Assembly (NCBI GenBank): GCA_041394945.1
Contig: JAWKHH010000002.1
Coordinates: forward strand, 132,501-196,500
Source: Bryobacteraceae bacterium
Lineage (GTDB): Bacteria > Acidobacteriota > Terriglobia > Bryobacterales > Bryobacteraceae
Length of the DNA: 64,000 bases
Direction: 5' to 3'
Part shown: piece by piece, positions 10,220 to 19,398 of the stretch
Layout of the letters: every line of letters begins with the position of its first letter
How positions within the stretch are numbered: position 1 is the stretch's first letter
Translations under genes and position numbers: made by a program
Notes under the pieces: model-generated
The model's database searches: none
Seen by the model: only the letters and a program-made list of their open reading frames with translations
What the model was told of the DNA's origin: nothing

Positions 10220-10809
10220 AGCAGAAACCCCTCGAAGGGCGTAATCCCCCAGGATATCAGGCCGGTGGGCGCAAGTCGGTAGAGGACGTGTTGGCGCAGC
10301 CGATGCCCCTCCGGAAGGTGAGGGTGCTCGAACTCACCGTCCGGCCGCATGCCGATCTTCTCCATCACCCGCCGCGACGCGAGATTGTCCGGCGCCGTAA
10401 ACGAGACCAGTTCCTCGAGGCCCAGGTTTTCAAAGGCGTGGAGCGCAACCGCCCGGGCGCCCTCCGTGGCCAGGCCCCGGTTCCAATACGCGCGGTCCAG
10501 CCGCCAGCCGACTTCCACCGCCGGAGTGAACCACGCCTCGAACCGGATGCGGAGCAGGCCGATGAACCCGAGGAAGGCGCCGGTCTCGCGCAACTCGGCG
10601 GCGTACAGGGTGAAGCCGTCCTCGGTGCACCGCGCGGCGATCCGATCGGCGAGCGCGTCGCTCTCCACGCGAGCAAGTGGGGAAGGGAAGTGGCGCATCA
10701 CCTCCGGGTCCGCACTCAGTCGGGCGAACGGCTCGCGGTCGGCTGCCGTCCAGTGACGCAGACGGAGGCGGTCGGTGGTGATTATCGTCCCAGTCACGGC
10801 ATCCTCCAT
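10210..10809 (-). CDS. GNAT-family N-acetyltransferase (RimJ/RimL-like)
   Basis: Protein of 199 residues starting at ATG 10809 (MEDAVTGTIITTDRLRLRHW). It has the acetyl-CoA fold signature: TERLxLR-type N-terminus, GFIGLLRI beta strand, VEVGWRLDRAYWNRGLATEGARA (P-loop-like R/QxxGxA region) and the NLASRRVMEKIGM motif typical of ribosomal-protein acetyltransferase relatives. The frame is open far upstream, but that stretch is antisense to asd and is rejected. It overlaps the start of the DAHP synthase gene by 10 bases, so the two are co-transcribed. Its start is only 9 bases from the divergent asd start. Confidence 0.88.
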   Translation of the reverse strand: MEDAVTGTIITTDRLRLRHWTAADREPFARLSADPEVMRHFPSPLARVESDALADRIAARCTEDGFTLYAAELRETGAFLGFIGLLRIRFEAWFTPAVEVGWRLDRAYWNRGLATEGARAVALHAFENLGLEELVSFTAPDNLASRRVMEKIGMRPDGEFEHPHLPEGHRLRQHVLYRLAPTGLISWGITPFEGFLLWL

Positions 10810-10818
10810 AATAAAGAG

Positions 10819-11919
10819 ATGAACCGAGTTGGTTTCGTGGGTTGGCGCGGAATGGTGGGCTCCGTGCTGATGCAGCGCATGCGCGAGGAAGGCGACTTCG
10901 CCGGCCTCGAGCCCGTCTTTTTCTCTACTTCGAACGTTGGCGGCGCTGCGCCGCCCGAAGCTGGCGACGGGGCTACCCTCGCCGACGCGCACGACGTCAA
11001 AACCCTCGCCTCCTGCCGCGCCATCGTCTCCTGTCAGGGCGGTGATTACACGCAAGCCGTCGTCGGCAAGCTCCGCGAAAGCGGCTGGGATGGCTATTGG
11101 ATAGACGCTGCGTCGACGCTCCGCATGGCTCCTGACGCGGTGATCATCCTCGACCCCGTCAACCGCCCGGTGATCGACCGTGCGCTCGATGCTGGCGTCA
11201 AGAATTACATCGGCGGCAACTGCACCGTAAGCCTCATGCTGATGGCCCTTGGTGGACTGTTCCGGGAAGGGCTCGTCGAATGGGTGAGCAGCATGACCTA
11301 CCAGGCCGCCTCCGGGGCGGGCGCCGCCAAGATGCTCGAGTTGATGCAACAAATGGGAGTGCTGCACGCCGCCGCCGCCGGCGCTCCGGCCGCCGATGCG
11401 CTCACGGTGGAACGCGCCGTCATCGGCGCCCAGCGTTCCGCCGACATTCCCGTGGCCGAGTTCGGCGCCCCGCTCGCCGGAAGTCTGCTCGCCTGGATCG
11501 ACAAGGATATGCCCGGCGGCCAGACGCGTGAGGAGTGGAAAGGCGAGGCCGAAACAAACAAAATCCTAGGTTCCGCGCGAACGATTCCCGTCGACGGCAT
11601 CTGCGTCCGCGTCGGCGCCCTCCGCTGCCACAGCCAGGGCGTGGTGATCAAACTCACACGTGACGTCCCGATGTCCGACGTCGAGGCCATGCTCGCGCGA
11701 TCTACGCCGTGGACCCGCCTGGTGCCCAACGACAAGGCATCCACCCTCCGCGACCTGACTCCCACCGCGGTCTCTGGCTGCCTCACCGTCCCCATCGGCC
11801 GTCTGCACAAGCTGCGCATGGGGCCCGAGTATGTTGGCGGATTTACGGTTGGCGATCAGCTTCTGTGGGGGGCTGCGGAACCGCTGCGGCGGATGGTGGG
11901 GATTCTCAGGGAGCGGTAG
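10819..11919 (+). CDS. asd: Aspartate-semialdehyde dehydrogenase
   Basis: NADPH-dependent reduction of aspartyl phosphate in the lysine/threonine/methionine/diaminopimelate pathway. The 366-residue protein starts MNRVGFVGWRGMVGSVLM (nucleotide loop), has GGNCTVSLML with the catalytic Cys and RVGALRCHSQ with the catalytic His, as in the E. coli-type enzyme. Start ATG 10819 follows an ataaagag Shine-Dalgarno-like stretch. Only 9 bases separate it from the divergent GNAT start, so its promoter must lie inside that gene or in the shared gap. Confidence 0.95.
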   Translation: MNRVGFVGWRGMVGSVLMQRMREEGDFAGLEPVFFSTSNVGGAAPPEAGDGATLADAHDVKTLASCRAIVSCQGGDYTQAVVGKLRESGWDGYWIDAASTLRMAPDAVIILDPVNRPVIDRALDAGVKNYIGGNCTVSLMLMALGGLFREGLVEWVSSMTYQAASGAGAAKMLELMQQMGVLHAAAAGAPAADALTVERAVIGAQRSADIPVAEFGAPLAGSLLAWIDKDMPGGQTREEWKGEAETNKILGSARTIPVDGICVRVGALRCHSQGVVIKLTRDVPMSDVEAMLARSTPWTRLVPNDKASTLRDLTPTAVSGCLTVPIGRLHKLRMGPEYVGGFTVGDQLLWGAAEPLRRMVGILRER

Positions 11920-12035
11920 GGGACGGCCTTGCCCGATCCGCGGCGCCCTGCGCCTCCTGCTCCTGAAGCCTCCGCTCGGCGTGGCTCCGCTTGCGACTTG
12001 GCCTGACCATCCTGAGCCGCCGTGCCGTCCACGCG

Positions 12036-15000
12036 CTACGCCTCCGCCGACGCCGACACGTCCCGCACCGCCTCCAGCAACTCCCCGATGCGCACCGGCT
12101 TGCTCAAATAAGCATCCATCCCCGCCGCCAGGCACCGCTCCTTGTCCCCCTTCATCGCATTCGCCGTCAATGCGATCACTGGCGTCCGCCTGCCCTTTCC
12201 CGCCTCCCGCCGCCGCAGTTCCTCTGTCGCCTCGAAGCCGTCCATCACCGGCATCTGCACGTCCATCAGCACCGCATCGAACCGCATCTGCTCCAGCAAG
12301 TCCAAAGCCTCCGCCCCGTTGGCTACGATCATCACGCGGTGCCCATTGCGCTCGAGCATCCCCTGCACCACCCGCTGATTCACGAGGTTGTCTTCCGCCA
12401 GTAGTACCCGCAGCGGCCCTTCGTGCGCCTGCGCCGACGCTTTCGGAACCGCCGTCCTCACCGGCGCCGCCTCCCCTTCCGGCAGCGGCAGATCGAACGT
12501 GAAACGGCTCCCACGTCCATCCGCCGCCGGACTCTCCACCTGAATCGACCCGCCCATCATCTCCACCAGCCGCCGGCAGATCGCAAGCCCGAGCCCCGTC
12601 CCGCCGTAGCGCCGCGTCGTCGAGCCGTCCGCCTGCCGGAACCGGTCGAAGATCACCGCCTGCTGCTCGGGCGGAATGCCCACTCCGGAATCGGTCACCG
12701 AGAACCGCAGCATCCCGCTATCCTCGCGTGTCAGGTCCACATCCACCGCTCCGTGTTCGGTGAACTTGATCGCGTTGCCCACCAGGTTGATCAGCACCTG
12801 CCGCACACGCAGCCAGTCGCCCACCGCCACCTCGGGAACGCCTTCGCCGATCCGGCACTCCATGCGGATGTCTCTTTGGATCGCGTTCGCCTCCAGGCTC
12901 CGCACCGTATCGCGCACGCACTCGTGGAGATCGAACGGCTCGGCCGCGATCTCCAGCCGCCCCGCCTCGATCTTCGAAAAATCCAAAATGTCGTTCAGCA
13001 CCGCCAGAAGAGACTCCGCCGACGACCGCGCCGTCTCCAGATACTCGCACTGCTCTGGGTCTGGATTCGTCGCCAGCGCCAGTTGCGTCATGCCCAGGAT
13101 CCCGTTCATCGGCGTCCGGATCTCGTGGCTCACATTCGCCAGAAACTCGCTCTTCAGCCGGCTCGCTTCCTCCGCCCGATTCTTCGCCTGCTCCAACTCG
13201 CTCGTCCGCTCGGCGATGATCGCCTCCAGCCGCTTCCGGTCCGCTTCGTGCCGCGCCGCTCGAAACTGCCAGAACGAATATCCCGCCGTCAGCACCAGCA
13301 GCGTCGCGAACCCATAGAACCACGGCGATCCCCACCACGGTGGGTCGATCCGGAACTGGATCCGCGCCGGGCGTTCACTCCGCGCGCCATCGGCGTTCTC
13401 GCCCACCAGTTCGAGATGATACTGCCCGGGGGCCAAGTTCGGATACCGCAGCGCTGCCTGCTCGGTCTCCTCCCAACCGCCGCCGATCAACCCGCCGAAC
13501 ACACTCGTGCCCGTAAGCCGGTAGCGGAACCGGACCGCGTTCTCGTTGCGATACGAAAGCGCCGCGAAGCTCACCTGCAGCGCGTTTTCGTCATACGGCG
13601 CCGCTGGTGACTCGCGCGCCGGGTAGCTCTTCTCCCCCAGCGCGAACGCTGTGATCAATGCCTGCGGCGGTGGCGACGGCAGCGGCGGATCCGCCGGCCG
13701 AAACTGCGATAGCCCCCGGCTCGTCCCCACCCACACGGACCCGTCGCCTTCCGCCAGCAGCGCGCGGCTGTTGCAGTCATCCCACACCAGCCCGTCTTCG
13801 GACGTGTACCGCCGCCATCGCTCGCCGTTGTAAACGAACACACCGCGATCCGTGCCCGTCCACAGCCACCCGCGCGCGTCGGTCGCAAGCGAAACCACGT
13901 ACCCGGACGCCGGACTGCCCACCTCCGAAACCGTCGCCACGCTCCACCCCCCCGGGCCCAATTCCAGCCGGCTCATCGGCCCCGGCTCCCGATACCCCAC
14001 CCAAACCGTCTTTCCGTCGGCCGCCACCGCCACCGTATTCACGAAGTTGTTGCGCAACCCGTCGGCCTCGCTGAAACGACGCCAACCATCGCCTCTGCCG
14101 ACGAACAATCCCCGGCTGGTGGCGAGCCACATTCCGCCCTCCCGGTCCTGCGTCCCGTCGTAGATGATTTCGCGGTCCGTCGAGCCGGGCAACCTCACAC
14201 GCTCGAACCGGACCGCCCCGCCGGACCCGTCCTGCGCGCCCGTCGTCCGGTAGACTCCGAAACTCCCCGCCGCCCACAACCGCCGGTCCCGGTCCACAAG
14301 CAGCCGCCGGACTCCGCGCAATTGCAGTCCGTCGGCCTCGCCGAAACGGCGGGGAGCGCGCGATCCGGGCGCCAGTCGAAAGAGGTTCCCGCGATTATCG
14401 CCCGTCCACACCGCGTCGTCCGGCGTTACCGCCAGCGCGTAGTGCGCGGCCGGGGCTCCCGTGGCCGTTCGCTCCAGCGTCACCGCTCCCGTCTTTCCGT
14501 CCACTCGCGACCGGTAGGCGCCATCGTCGGAACCCACCCACAGGGTCCCGGACCGGTCCCGCGCGATGGACCAGACATAGTCGTCGCTCAATCCCTCCCG
14601 CGCCGTCCATGAGGACCACTCCAGATACCCCAGCCACCGCTGCACGCCCGCGCCCACCGTTCCAATCCAGATCCCGCCCTCGCGATCCACCAGCAGCGCG
14701 CCCGCCGCCCTGGCCGCCAGCCCTTGCGCCACGCCGAGCGGAGCCCACATTCCGCCGCGATAGATCGCCACGCCATCGCGCGACGTCAGAATCGGTGTAG
14801 ATTGTGTATCGAACACCAGTGCCGCGCGCCGGTCCGTGATCAGTTCCGGCGCGTCGCCGAGCAGTTCCCATACGGCGGCACCCGCTCGCCGCACCAGGCA
14901 CTTTTTCTCGCTCCGGATGTACAGCGCGCCGTCCGGGTCGGATGCGATCACTTCCCACGGGCCCGCCGGCAGGCCATCATCGAACGAGGCGTGCTGGATC

Positions 15001-15581
15001 GAAGGCTCTTTGCCTCCCTCGAGTACGCACAGCCGTTCCCCGCATCCCATCCAGAGCCGATCCTGGGAGTCCACATGCAGCGAGTGAAGCCGCGAGGCGT
15101 CCGCCGGAAGCTTCGCCAGCCTCATGCCGCTCCGCCCGATTATGGCCACTCCCTGGTCCATGGCGGCGTAGACGGAGCCCTGCGAGTCCGACCCGATGCC
15201 GTTCTTGAAGAACATCTTCCCACTGGGCGGCAGCGGCACACGGACGGCCTCGAAGCGGTCTCCGGCAAGCCGGAAGATGCCCAGATCCGTCCCCACCCAC
15301 AGCACCCCAGTCGCGGTTTGGTGCAGCGATTGGATGTAGTTGCCCGCCAAGCCATGCTCGCGGCCGAAATCCTGAAAGCGCCGCCCGTTGTACCGGAAAA
15401 GCCCGTTCTGCGTCCCCACCCACAGAAACCCGTCCTGATCCTGGTACAGGCACTCCACGCTCAGGTTCGCCAGCCCGTCGCTCTGGCCGTAGGAGCGAAA
15501 CTGGAATCGCTGCGCCGACGCGGGGGCGGACCCCGCAAGCAGGGCTAAACACACGCCGATTGCAAGTCTGACAACGGCCAT
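12036..15581 (-). CDS. Two-component propeller hybrid sensor histidine kinase
   Basis: About 1181 residues from ATG 15581, chosen for its signal peptide (AVVRLAIGVCLALLAGSAPA); the frame extends 10 residues further upstream. Order: many regulator-propeller blades (DGFLWVGTQNGLFRYNG and similar, residues ~25-650), a Y_Y_Y-like domain, one membrane span (FYGFATLLVLTAGYSFW), a coiled linker, HisKA (FLANVSHEIRTPMNG), HATPase (NAIKFT, DSGVGIP, GGTGLGLAI) and a C-terminal receiver (LLAEDN, MDVQMPVMDG with the phospho-Asp, LSKP). This is the periplasmic-sensor hybrid type known for polysaccharide sensing. It is divergent from the GH43-sulfatase pair, so it may sense a glycan. The 116 bases past its stop hold nothing recognised. 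Confidence 0.92.
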   Translation of the reverse strand: MAVVRLAIGVCLALLAGSAPASAQRFQFRSYGQSDGLANLSVECLYQDQDGFLWVGTQNGLFRYNGRRFQDFGREHGLAGNYIQSLHQTATGVLWVGTDLGIFRLAGDRFEAVRVPLPPSGKMFFKNGIGSDSQGSVYAAMDQGVAIIGRSGMRLAKLPADASRLHSLHVDSQDRLWMGCGERLCVLEGGKEPSIQHASFDDGLPAGPWEVIASDPDGALYIRSEKKCLVRRAGAAVWELLGDAPELITDRRAALVFDTQSTPILTSRDGVAIYRGGMWAPLGVAQGLAARAAGALLVDREGGIWIGTVGAGVQRWLGYLEWSSWTAREGLSDDYVWSIARDRSGTLWVGSDDGAYRSRVDGKTGAVTLERTATGAPAAHYALAVTPDDAVWTGDNRGNLFRLAPGSRAPRRFGEADGLQLRGVRRLLVDRDRRLWAAGSFGVYRTTGAQDGSGGAVRFERVRLPGSTDREIIYDGTQDREGGMWLATSRGLFVGRGDGWRRFSEADGLRNNFVNTVAVAADGKTVWVGYREPGPMSRLELGPGGWSVATVSEVGSPASGYVVSLATDARGWLWTGTDRGVFVYNGERWRRYTSEDGLVWDDCNSRALLAEGDGSVWVGTSRGLSQFRPADPPLPSPPPQALITAFALGEKSYPARESPAAPYDENALQVSFAALSYRNENAVRFRYRLTGTSVFGGLIGGGWEETEQAALRYPNLAPGQYHLELVGENADGARSERPARIQFRIDPPWWGSPWFYGFATLLVLTAGYSFWQFRAARHEADRKRLEAIIAERTSELEQAKNRAEEASRLKSEFLANVSHEIRTPMNGILGMTQLALATNPDPEQCEYLETARSSAESLLAVLNDILDFSKIEAGRLEIAAEPFDLHECVRDTVRSLEANAIQRDIRMECRIGEGVPEVAVGDWLRVRQVLINLVGNAIKFTEHGAVDVDLTREDSGMLRFSVTDSGVGIPPEQQAVIFDRFRQADGSTTRRYGGTGLGLAICRRLVEMMGGSIQVESPAADGRGSRFTFDLPLPEGEAAPVRTAVPKASAQAHEGPLRVLLAEDNLVNQRVVQGMLERNGHRVMIVANGAEALDLLEQMRFDAVLMDVQMPVMDGFEATEELRRREAGKGRRTPVIALTANAMKGDKERCLAAGMDAYLSKPVRIGELLEAVRDVSASAEA

Positions 15582-15669
15582 CGTCCGCGGGGTACACCCG
15601 CGATCTACCATCGGGCGGAAGCCGGATCGGCTTTAGAATGCAGCGTCTTGCGCCGGTATACTGGTTCCC
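15582..15669. promoter_or_regulatory. Divergent regulatory region, hybrid kinase / GH43-sulfatase
   Basis: Two short inverted repeats lie here: cgcggg/cccgcg at 15586-15602 beside the kinase start, and aagccg/cggctt at 15619-15633. On the plus strand TATACT (15657-15662) stands 7 bases before the GTG start, so transcription may begin at the start codon (leaderless). No good -35 box is seen. Confidence 0.4.
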
Positions 15670-16587
15670 GTGCCGGTACTGCTCGCCCTTCTGTTCGCCG
15701 CTCTTCCCGCTCTCGCCGCCGATCCGCTGCTCTTCTCCTTCTTTCGCAACAACGGCGAAGACGGCCTCTACCTCGCCGCCTCCACCGACGGCCTTCTCTG
15801 GACCGAACTCAACGCCGGAAAACCGCTCCTCACCCCCGCCGTCGGTGAAGCCAAACTCATGCGCGATCCCTCCGTCGTCCGCGCACCCGATGGCGTCTTC
15901 CACATGGTCTGGACCACCGCTTGGGAGGGCAAGACCATCGGCCACGCCTCCTCGCGCGACCTGATCCACTGGTCGCCCCAACAAGCCATCGACGTGATGG
16001 CCGGCGTCGACGGCGTCGCCAACTGCTGGGCCCCGGAACTGTTCCTAGACCGTGGCGAGTTCTGGATCCTCTGGGCTTCCACCGTCGCCGGCCGCTTCCC
16101 GGAAACCCTTGGCGCCGCCTCTCACAACAACAACCACCGGATCTACGCCACCCACACCCGCGACTTCAAAAGCTTCTCTCCGCCCACGCTCTTCTACGAC
16201 CCCGGCTTCATCGTCATCGACGCGGCCTTGTTTCGTCCGGACACCGAACGCTTTGCGATGGTAGTAAAGAACGAAACCCTCACCCCTCCCGCTAAGAATC
16301 TATTTCTCACCTACTCCGCCTCGCTCGAGGGCCCCTGGACCAAACCCGGCCCACCTATCTCCGGACCCGATTGGGCCGAAGGGCCCAGCCCCGCCCGAAT
16401 CGGCCCCTACTGGTACATTTACTTCGACAAGTACCGCGACCACCGCTACGGAGCCATCCGTTCCCGCGACCTCGAACACTGGGAAGATGTCACGGCCTCC
16501 GTCCATTTCCCTCCCGGAGCGCGCCACGGGACCGTCTTCCGCGCCCCGGCCGCCATCGTCGAGAACCTCCGGAAAGGATCCCGCTGA
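15670..16587 (+). CDS. Secreted GH43-like five-bladed propeller glycosidase
   Basis: Protein of 305 residues with a GTG start and a signal peptide (MPVLLALLFAALPALAAD). It has the GH43/GH32-superfamily pattern: an Asp in KLMRDPSVVRAPDG, then repeated blades with HMVWTTAWEG, GHASSRDLIHW, WAPELFLDRGEFWILW and a Glu-containing AEGPSPARIG. These suggest hydrolysis of arabinose-, xylose- or fructose-type glycans in the periplasm. The exact GH family is not certain. Its TGA stop shares one base with the sulfatase ATG, so translation is coupled. Confidence 0.78.
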   Translation: MPVLLALLFAALPALAADPLLFSFFRNNGEDGLYLAASTDGLLWTELNAGKPLLTPAVGEAKLMRDPSVVRAPDGVFHMVWTTAWEGKTIGHASSRDLIHWSPQQAIDVMAGVDGVANCWAPELFLDRGEFWILWASTVAGRFPETLGAASHNNNHRIYATHTRDFKSFSPPTLFYDPGFIVIDAALFRPDTERFAMVVKNETLTPPAKNLFLTYSASLEGPWTKPGPPISGPDWAEGPSPARIGPYWYIYFDKYRDHRYGAIRSRDLEHWEDVTASVHFPPGARHGTVFRAPAAIVENLRKGSR

Positions 16588-17963
16588 TGCGCCTCTCCCG
16601 CCGCCACCTCCTCGCCGCTTCCCTTGCCGCGGCCTGCGCAAACACGCGCCGCCGCCCGAACGTCGTCCTCATCGTCGCCGATGACCTCGGCTACCACCAC
16701 CTCGGCTGCTACGGCCAAACCAAGATCCGTACCCCGAACATCGACCGCATCGCCGCCTCCGGACTCTTGTTCACTGACGCCTACGCCGGCTGCACCGTCT
16801 GCGCCCCATCCCGTAGCGCGCTCATGACCGGCCAGCACACCGGACATACGCCTGTCCGAGGCAACGAAGGCGGGCTCCCCCTCCCGGCCGCATCCGTCAC
16901 CATGGCCGACGTGTTCCGCGAGGCCGGTTACGCCACAGGCATCTTCGGCAAGTGGGGACTCGGCGAGATGGGCACCGAAGGCATCCCCACCCGCCACGGC
17001 TTCGACGAAGCGCTCGGACCTCTCCATCAGGTCCACGCGCAGTACTATTACCCCGATTTTCTCTGGAAAAACGAGACCGTGTTCCCACTGGCCGGCAATC
17101 GCGGCGGCGCGCAGCGCGAATACGCCCCGGACGTGATGGTGGACGGCGCGCTCGATTTCATTCGCCGCCATCGCGAGAAGCCGTTCTTCCTCTACCACCC
17201 GTCGATCATTCCGCACCACGAATACCAGGCGCCGCCCGACGCCATGGCAGAATACGCCGGCAAGTTTGCTGAAACGCCCTTCGTGCGTGAGGATCGCGGC
17301 TTCGCCCCGCAGCCGCAACCCGTCGCTGCTTTCGCCGCCATGGTCACCCGGCTCGACACGCACGTCGGCCGCATCTCCGCGCAACTCAACGAACTCGGCC
17401 TCGCGCAAGACACGCTACTGATCTTCACCAGCGACAACGGAGCGGCCGGTGTCTTCCAGCCGTTGGTCGACGCCTTCGATGGCTCCGCACCTCTTCGCGG
17501 CTTCAAGACCGAACTCTACGAAGGCGGCATCCGCGTCCCGATGATCGCGCAATGGCCCGGCCGCATCGCTCCCGGACGAACCGCCCATCCGTGCGCTTTC
17601 TGGGACTTCATGCCCACATTCGGCGACCTCGCCGGCGCTGCCCCGCCGTCGAACATTGATGGAAAATCATTCGCCCCCCTCTTCGACGGTCGTCCAGTGA
17701 CGCCGCCGGACTTCCTCTACTGGGAAACCGAACGTCGGGGAGAACTCGTGCAGGCCGTCCGCATGGGCAAGTGGAAGGCGGTGCGGACCGCACCCGGCGC
17801 GTCGCTCGAACTCTACGATCTCGATGCCGACCTTGGCGAACGCAACAACGTCGCCGCCTCGCACGCCGCTGTGGTCGTGCGTATCGAAAGCTACCTCGCC
17901 ACATGCCGTCACGATCCGCCCCAGCTCGTCGAACCAGGCTGGAAGAAGCCAGATCTGGGATAG
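16587..17963 (+). CDS. Exported arylsulfatase-type sulfatase
   Basis: About 458 residues. Start ATG 16587 overlaps the hydrolase stop by one base. An RR-containing signal (MRLSRRHLLAASLAAACA) suggests Tat export and perhaps a lipoprotein Cys. Sulfatase landmarks: VLIVADDLGYHHLGCYG (metal Asp pair), CAPSRSALMTG whose Cys must become formylglycine, GKWGLGEMG, FTSDNGAA (metal Asp-Asn) and a C-terminal LYDLDADLGERNN motif. No formylglycine-generating enzyme is in the window, so it must be encoded elsewhere. With the GH43 partner it suggests degradation of a sulfated polysaccharide. Confidence 0.92.
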   Translation: MRLSRRHLLAASLAAACANTRRRPNVVLIVADDLGYHHLGCYGQTKIRTPNIDRIAASGLLFTDAYAGCTVCAPSRSALMTGQHTGHTPVRGNEGGLPLPAASVTMADVFREAGYATGIFGKWGLGEMGTEGIPTRHGFDEALGPLHQVHAQYYYPDFLWKNETVFPLAGNRGGAQREYAPDVMVDGALDFIRRHREKPFFLYHPSIIPHHEYQAPPDAMAEYAGKFAETPFVREDRGFAPQPQPVAAFAAMVTRLDTHVGRISAQLNELGLAQDTLLIFTSDNGAAGVFQPLVDAFDGSAPLRGFKTELYEGGIRVPMIAQWPGRIAPGRTAHPCAFWDFMPTFGDLAGAAPPSNIDGKSFAPLFDGRPVTPPDFLYWETERRGELVQAVRMGKWKAVRTAPGASLELYDLDADLGERNNVAASHAAVVVRIESYLATCRHDPPQLVEPGWKKPDLG

Positions 17964-17997
17964 CGCGGGGGTGGGCAGGATCCATCCCGCGGCGATT

Positions 17998-19398
17998 TCA
18001 ATCGCCCTGCACGTACTTGTCCAACGTCCCCACCAGCGCCCCGACATCCTCCGCCGTCGTCCGGTAGTTCGTAATACACGCCCGCAGCGCCCGAGTCCGC
18101 CCGCCGAGCACTGTCGACGAGATCCACGCCTCGCCGCTCGCCACCACCCGGCGCGCGATCTCGCCCGGATCCCCGTGCCCCGAAAAGCAGACCACCGGCA
18201 GCGGAGTCTCGTTGTGAATCGCCCACCCCGCGCCGCGTAGCGACTCCCGTAGCAGTTCGCCCATCGCCGTCATGTGGTCCACTGCCGCTTCATAACCTGG
18301 CCAACCCGCCGCCGCCAGCGACAGAAACACTTTCAACCCGATGAACCGCCGCGACCACTGCATCGACAGCAAATGCAAATCGTCCACCGCAAGCCCGGCG
18401 GCTTCCTTCGGCATGTACGCCGTTGGAGTCCCAAAAGCGGCGTCGAGCCCGCTCCGATGACGCGTTAGGTACACGCCCGCCCCCATCGGGACGCTCATCC
18501 ACTTGTGTGCGTCGAACGTGATCGAATCGGCCAACGCGATCCCCGCCAGCAGCGGACGCAGTTTTCCCGAAAACGCGGCCGCTCCGCCCCACGCCGCGTC
18601 GACGTGAAACCACAGACCTTCCGCTCGCGCTACCGCCGCAACCGCGCCCAACGGATCGATCACGCCCGCGTTTGTCGTCCCCGCCGTCGCGATCGCCAGA
18701 AACGGAAGCCGCCCCGCCGCCCGATCCTCGCGAATCGCCGCCGCCAGCGCCTCTGGAATCATCCGCAGTCCGTCGTCCACCGGAATCGCCCGTAGCGCGC
18801 CGCGTCCGATCCCGCTCGCGCCCGCCGCCTTTAGAAACGAATGATGGCACTCGGCCGACGCATAGAACACCGGTTCGCCCGCCAGCCCCCGCGCGCCCCG
18901 TTCGGCGAAATCCGGAAATCGCGACGCCAATGCCACCGCCAGCGCCGTATGATTCGCCTCCGCGCCGCCGGAGCAAAAGCTCCCCGCCGTCTCTTCCGCC
19001 GAATACCCGAACTTGCCGCCGAACGCACGCAGCAGGTGGTTCTCCAACTCCACGCCCAACGGAGAATGGCTCCACGCCGCCAGGTTCGGGTTGAACGCCG
19101 CCGCGAGCGCGTCACCCGCGATCCCCATCGTCGCCGGAGCCGGATTGTACAGCCCGAAGTATCGCGGATGCGGCGGATGCACCTGGTGCCGCGAAAGGTT
19201 AGCCGCCACCCATTCCACCATCTCCACCGGATCGCGTGGCGCCGCGAAGTCGAACGCGGCCGCCATTTCCCGCATCTTAGCCGGATTCAATTCCGGTGAC
19301 GCCGGCCCTTCGGCCACGCCGCGGATGTAGCGCTCCACCGCCGCGATCGTCGCCCGCCACAGCCGCTCGCGGTCCGCTTCCCCAAGCAGCAGGCTCAT
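17998..19398 (-). CDS. PLP-dependent group II amino-acid decarboxylase
   Basis: Protein of 466 residues of the aromatic-L-amino-acid/glutamate decarboxylase group. Landmarks: HPRYFGLYNP, FCSGGAEANHTAL (cofactor phosphate), HVDAAWGGAA (cofactor Asp) and FDAHKWMSVP with the PLP-binding Lys. The amine product cannot be read from sequence. Its ATG overlaps the stop of the upstream M1 peptidase by 4 bases, so the two are translated together: a peptidase that frees amino acids and an enzyme that decarboxylates them (inference). Confidence 0.88.
   Translation of the reverse strand: MSLLLGEADRERLWRATIAAVERYIRGVAEGPASPELNPAKMREMAAAFDFAAPRDPVEMVEWVAANLSRHQVHPPHPRYFGLYNPAPATMGIAGDALAAAFNPNLAAWSHSPLGVELENHLLRAFGGKFGYSAEETAGSFCSGGAEANHTALAVALASRFPDFAERGARGLAGEPVFYASAECHHSFLKAAGASGIGRGALRAIPVDDGLRMIPEALAAAIREDRAAGRLPFLAIATAGTTNAGVIDPLGAVAAVARAEGLWFHVDAAWGGAAAFSGKLRPLLAGIALADSITFDAHKWMSVPMGAGVYLTRHRSGLDAAFGTPTAYMPKEAAGLAVDDLHLLSMQWSRRFIGLKVFLSLAAAGWPGYEAAVDHMTAMGELLRESLRGAGWAIHNETPLPVVCFSGHGDPGEIARRVVASGEAWISSTVLGGRTRALRACITNYRTTAEDVGALVGTLDKYVQGD

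Noticed and set aside
10810..11367. N-terminal extension of the acetyltransferase frame to 385 residues
   Set aside because: The extra part is antisense to asd, low-complexity and outside the GNAT fold; ATG 10809 gives a normal family length.
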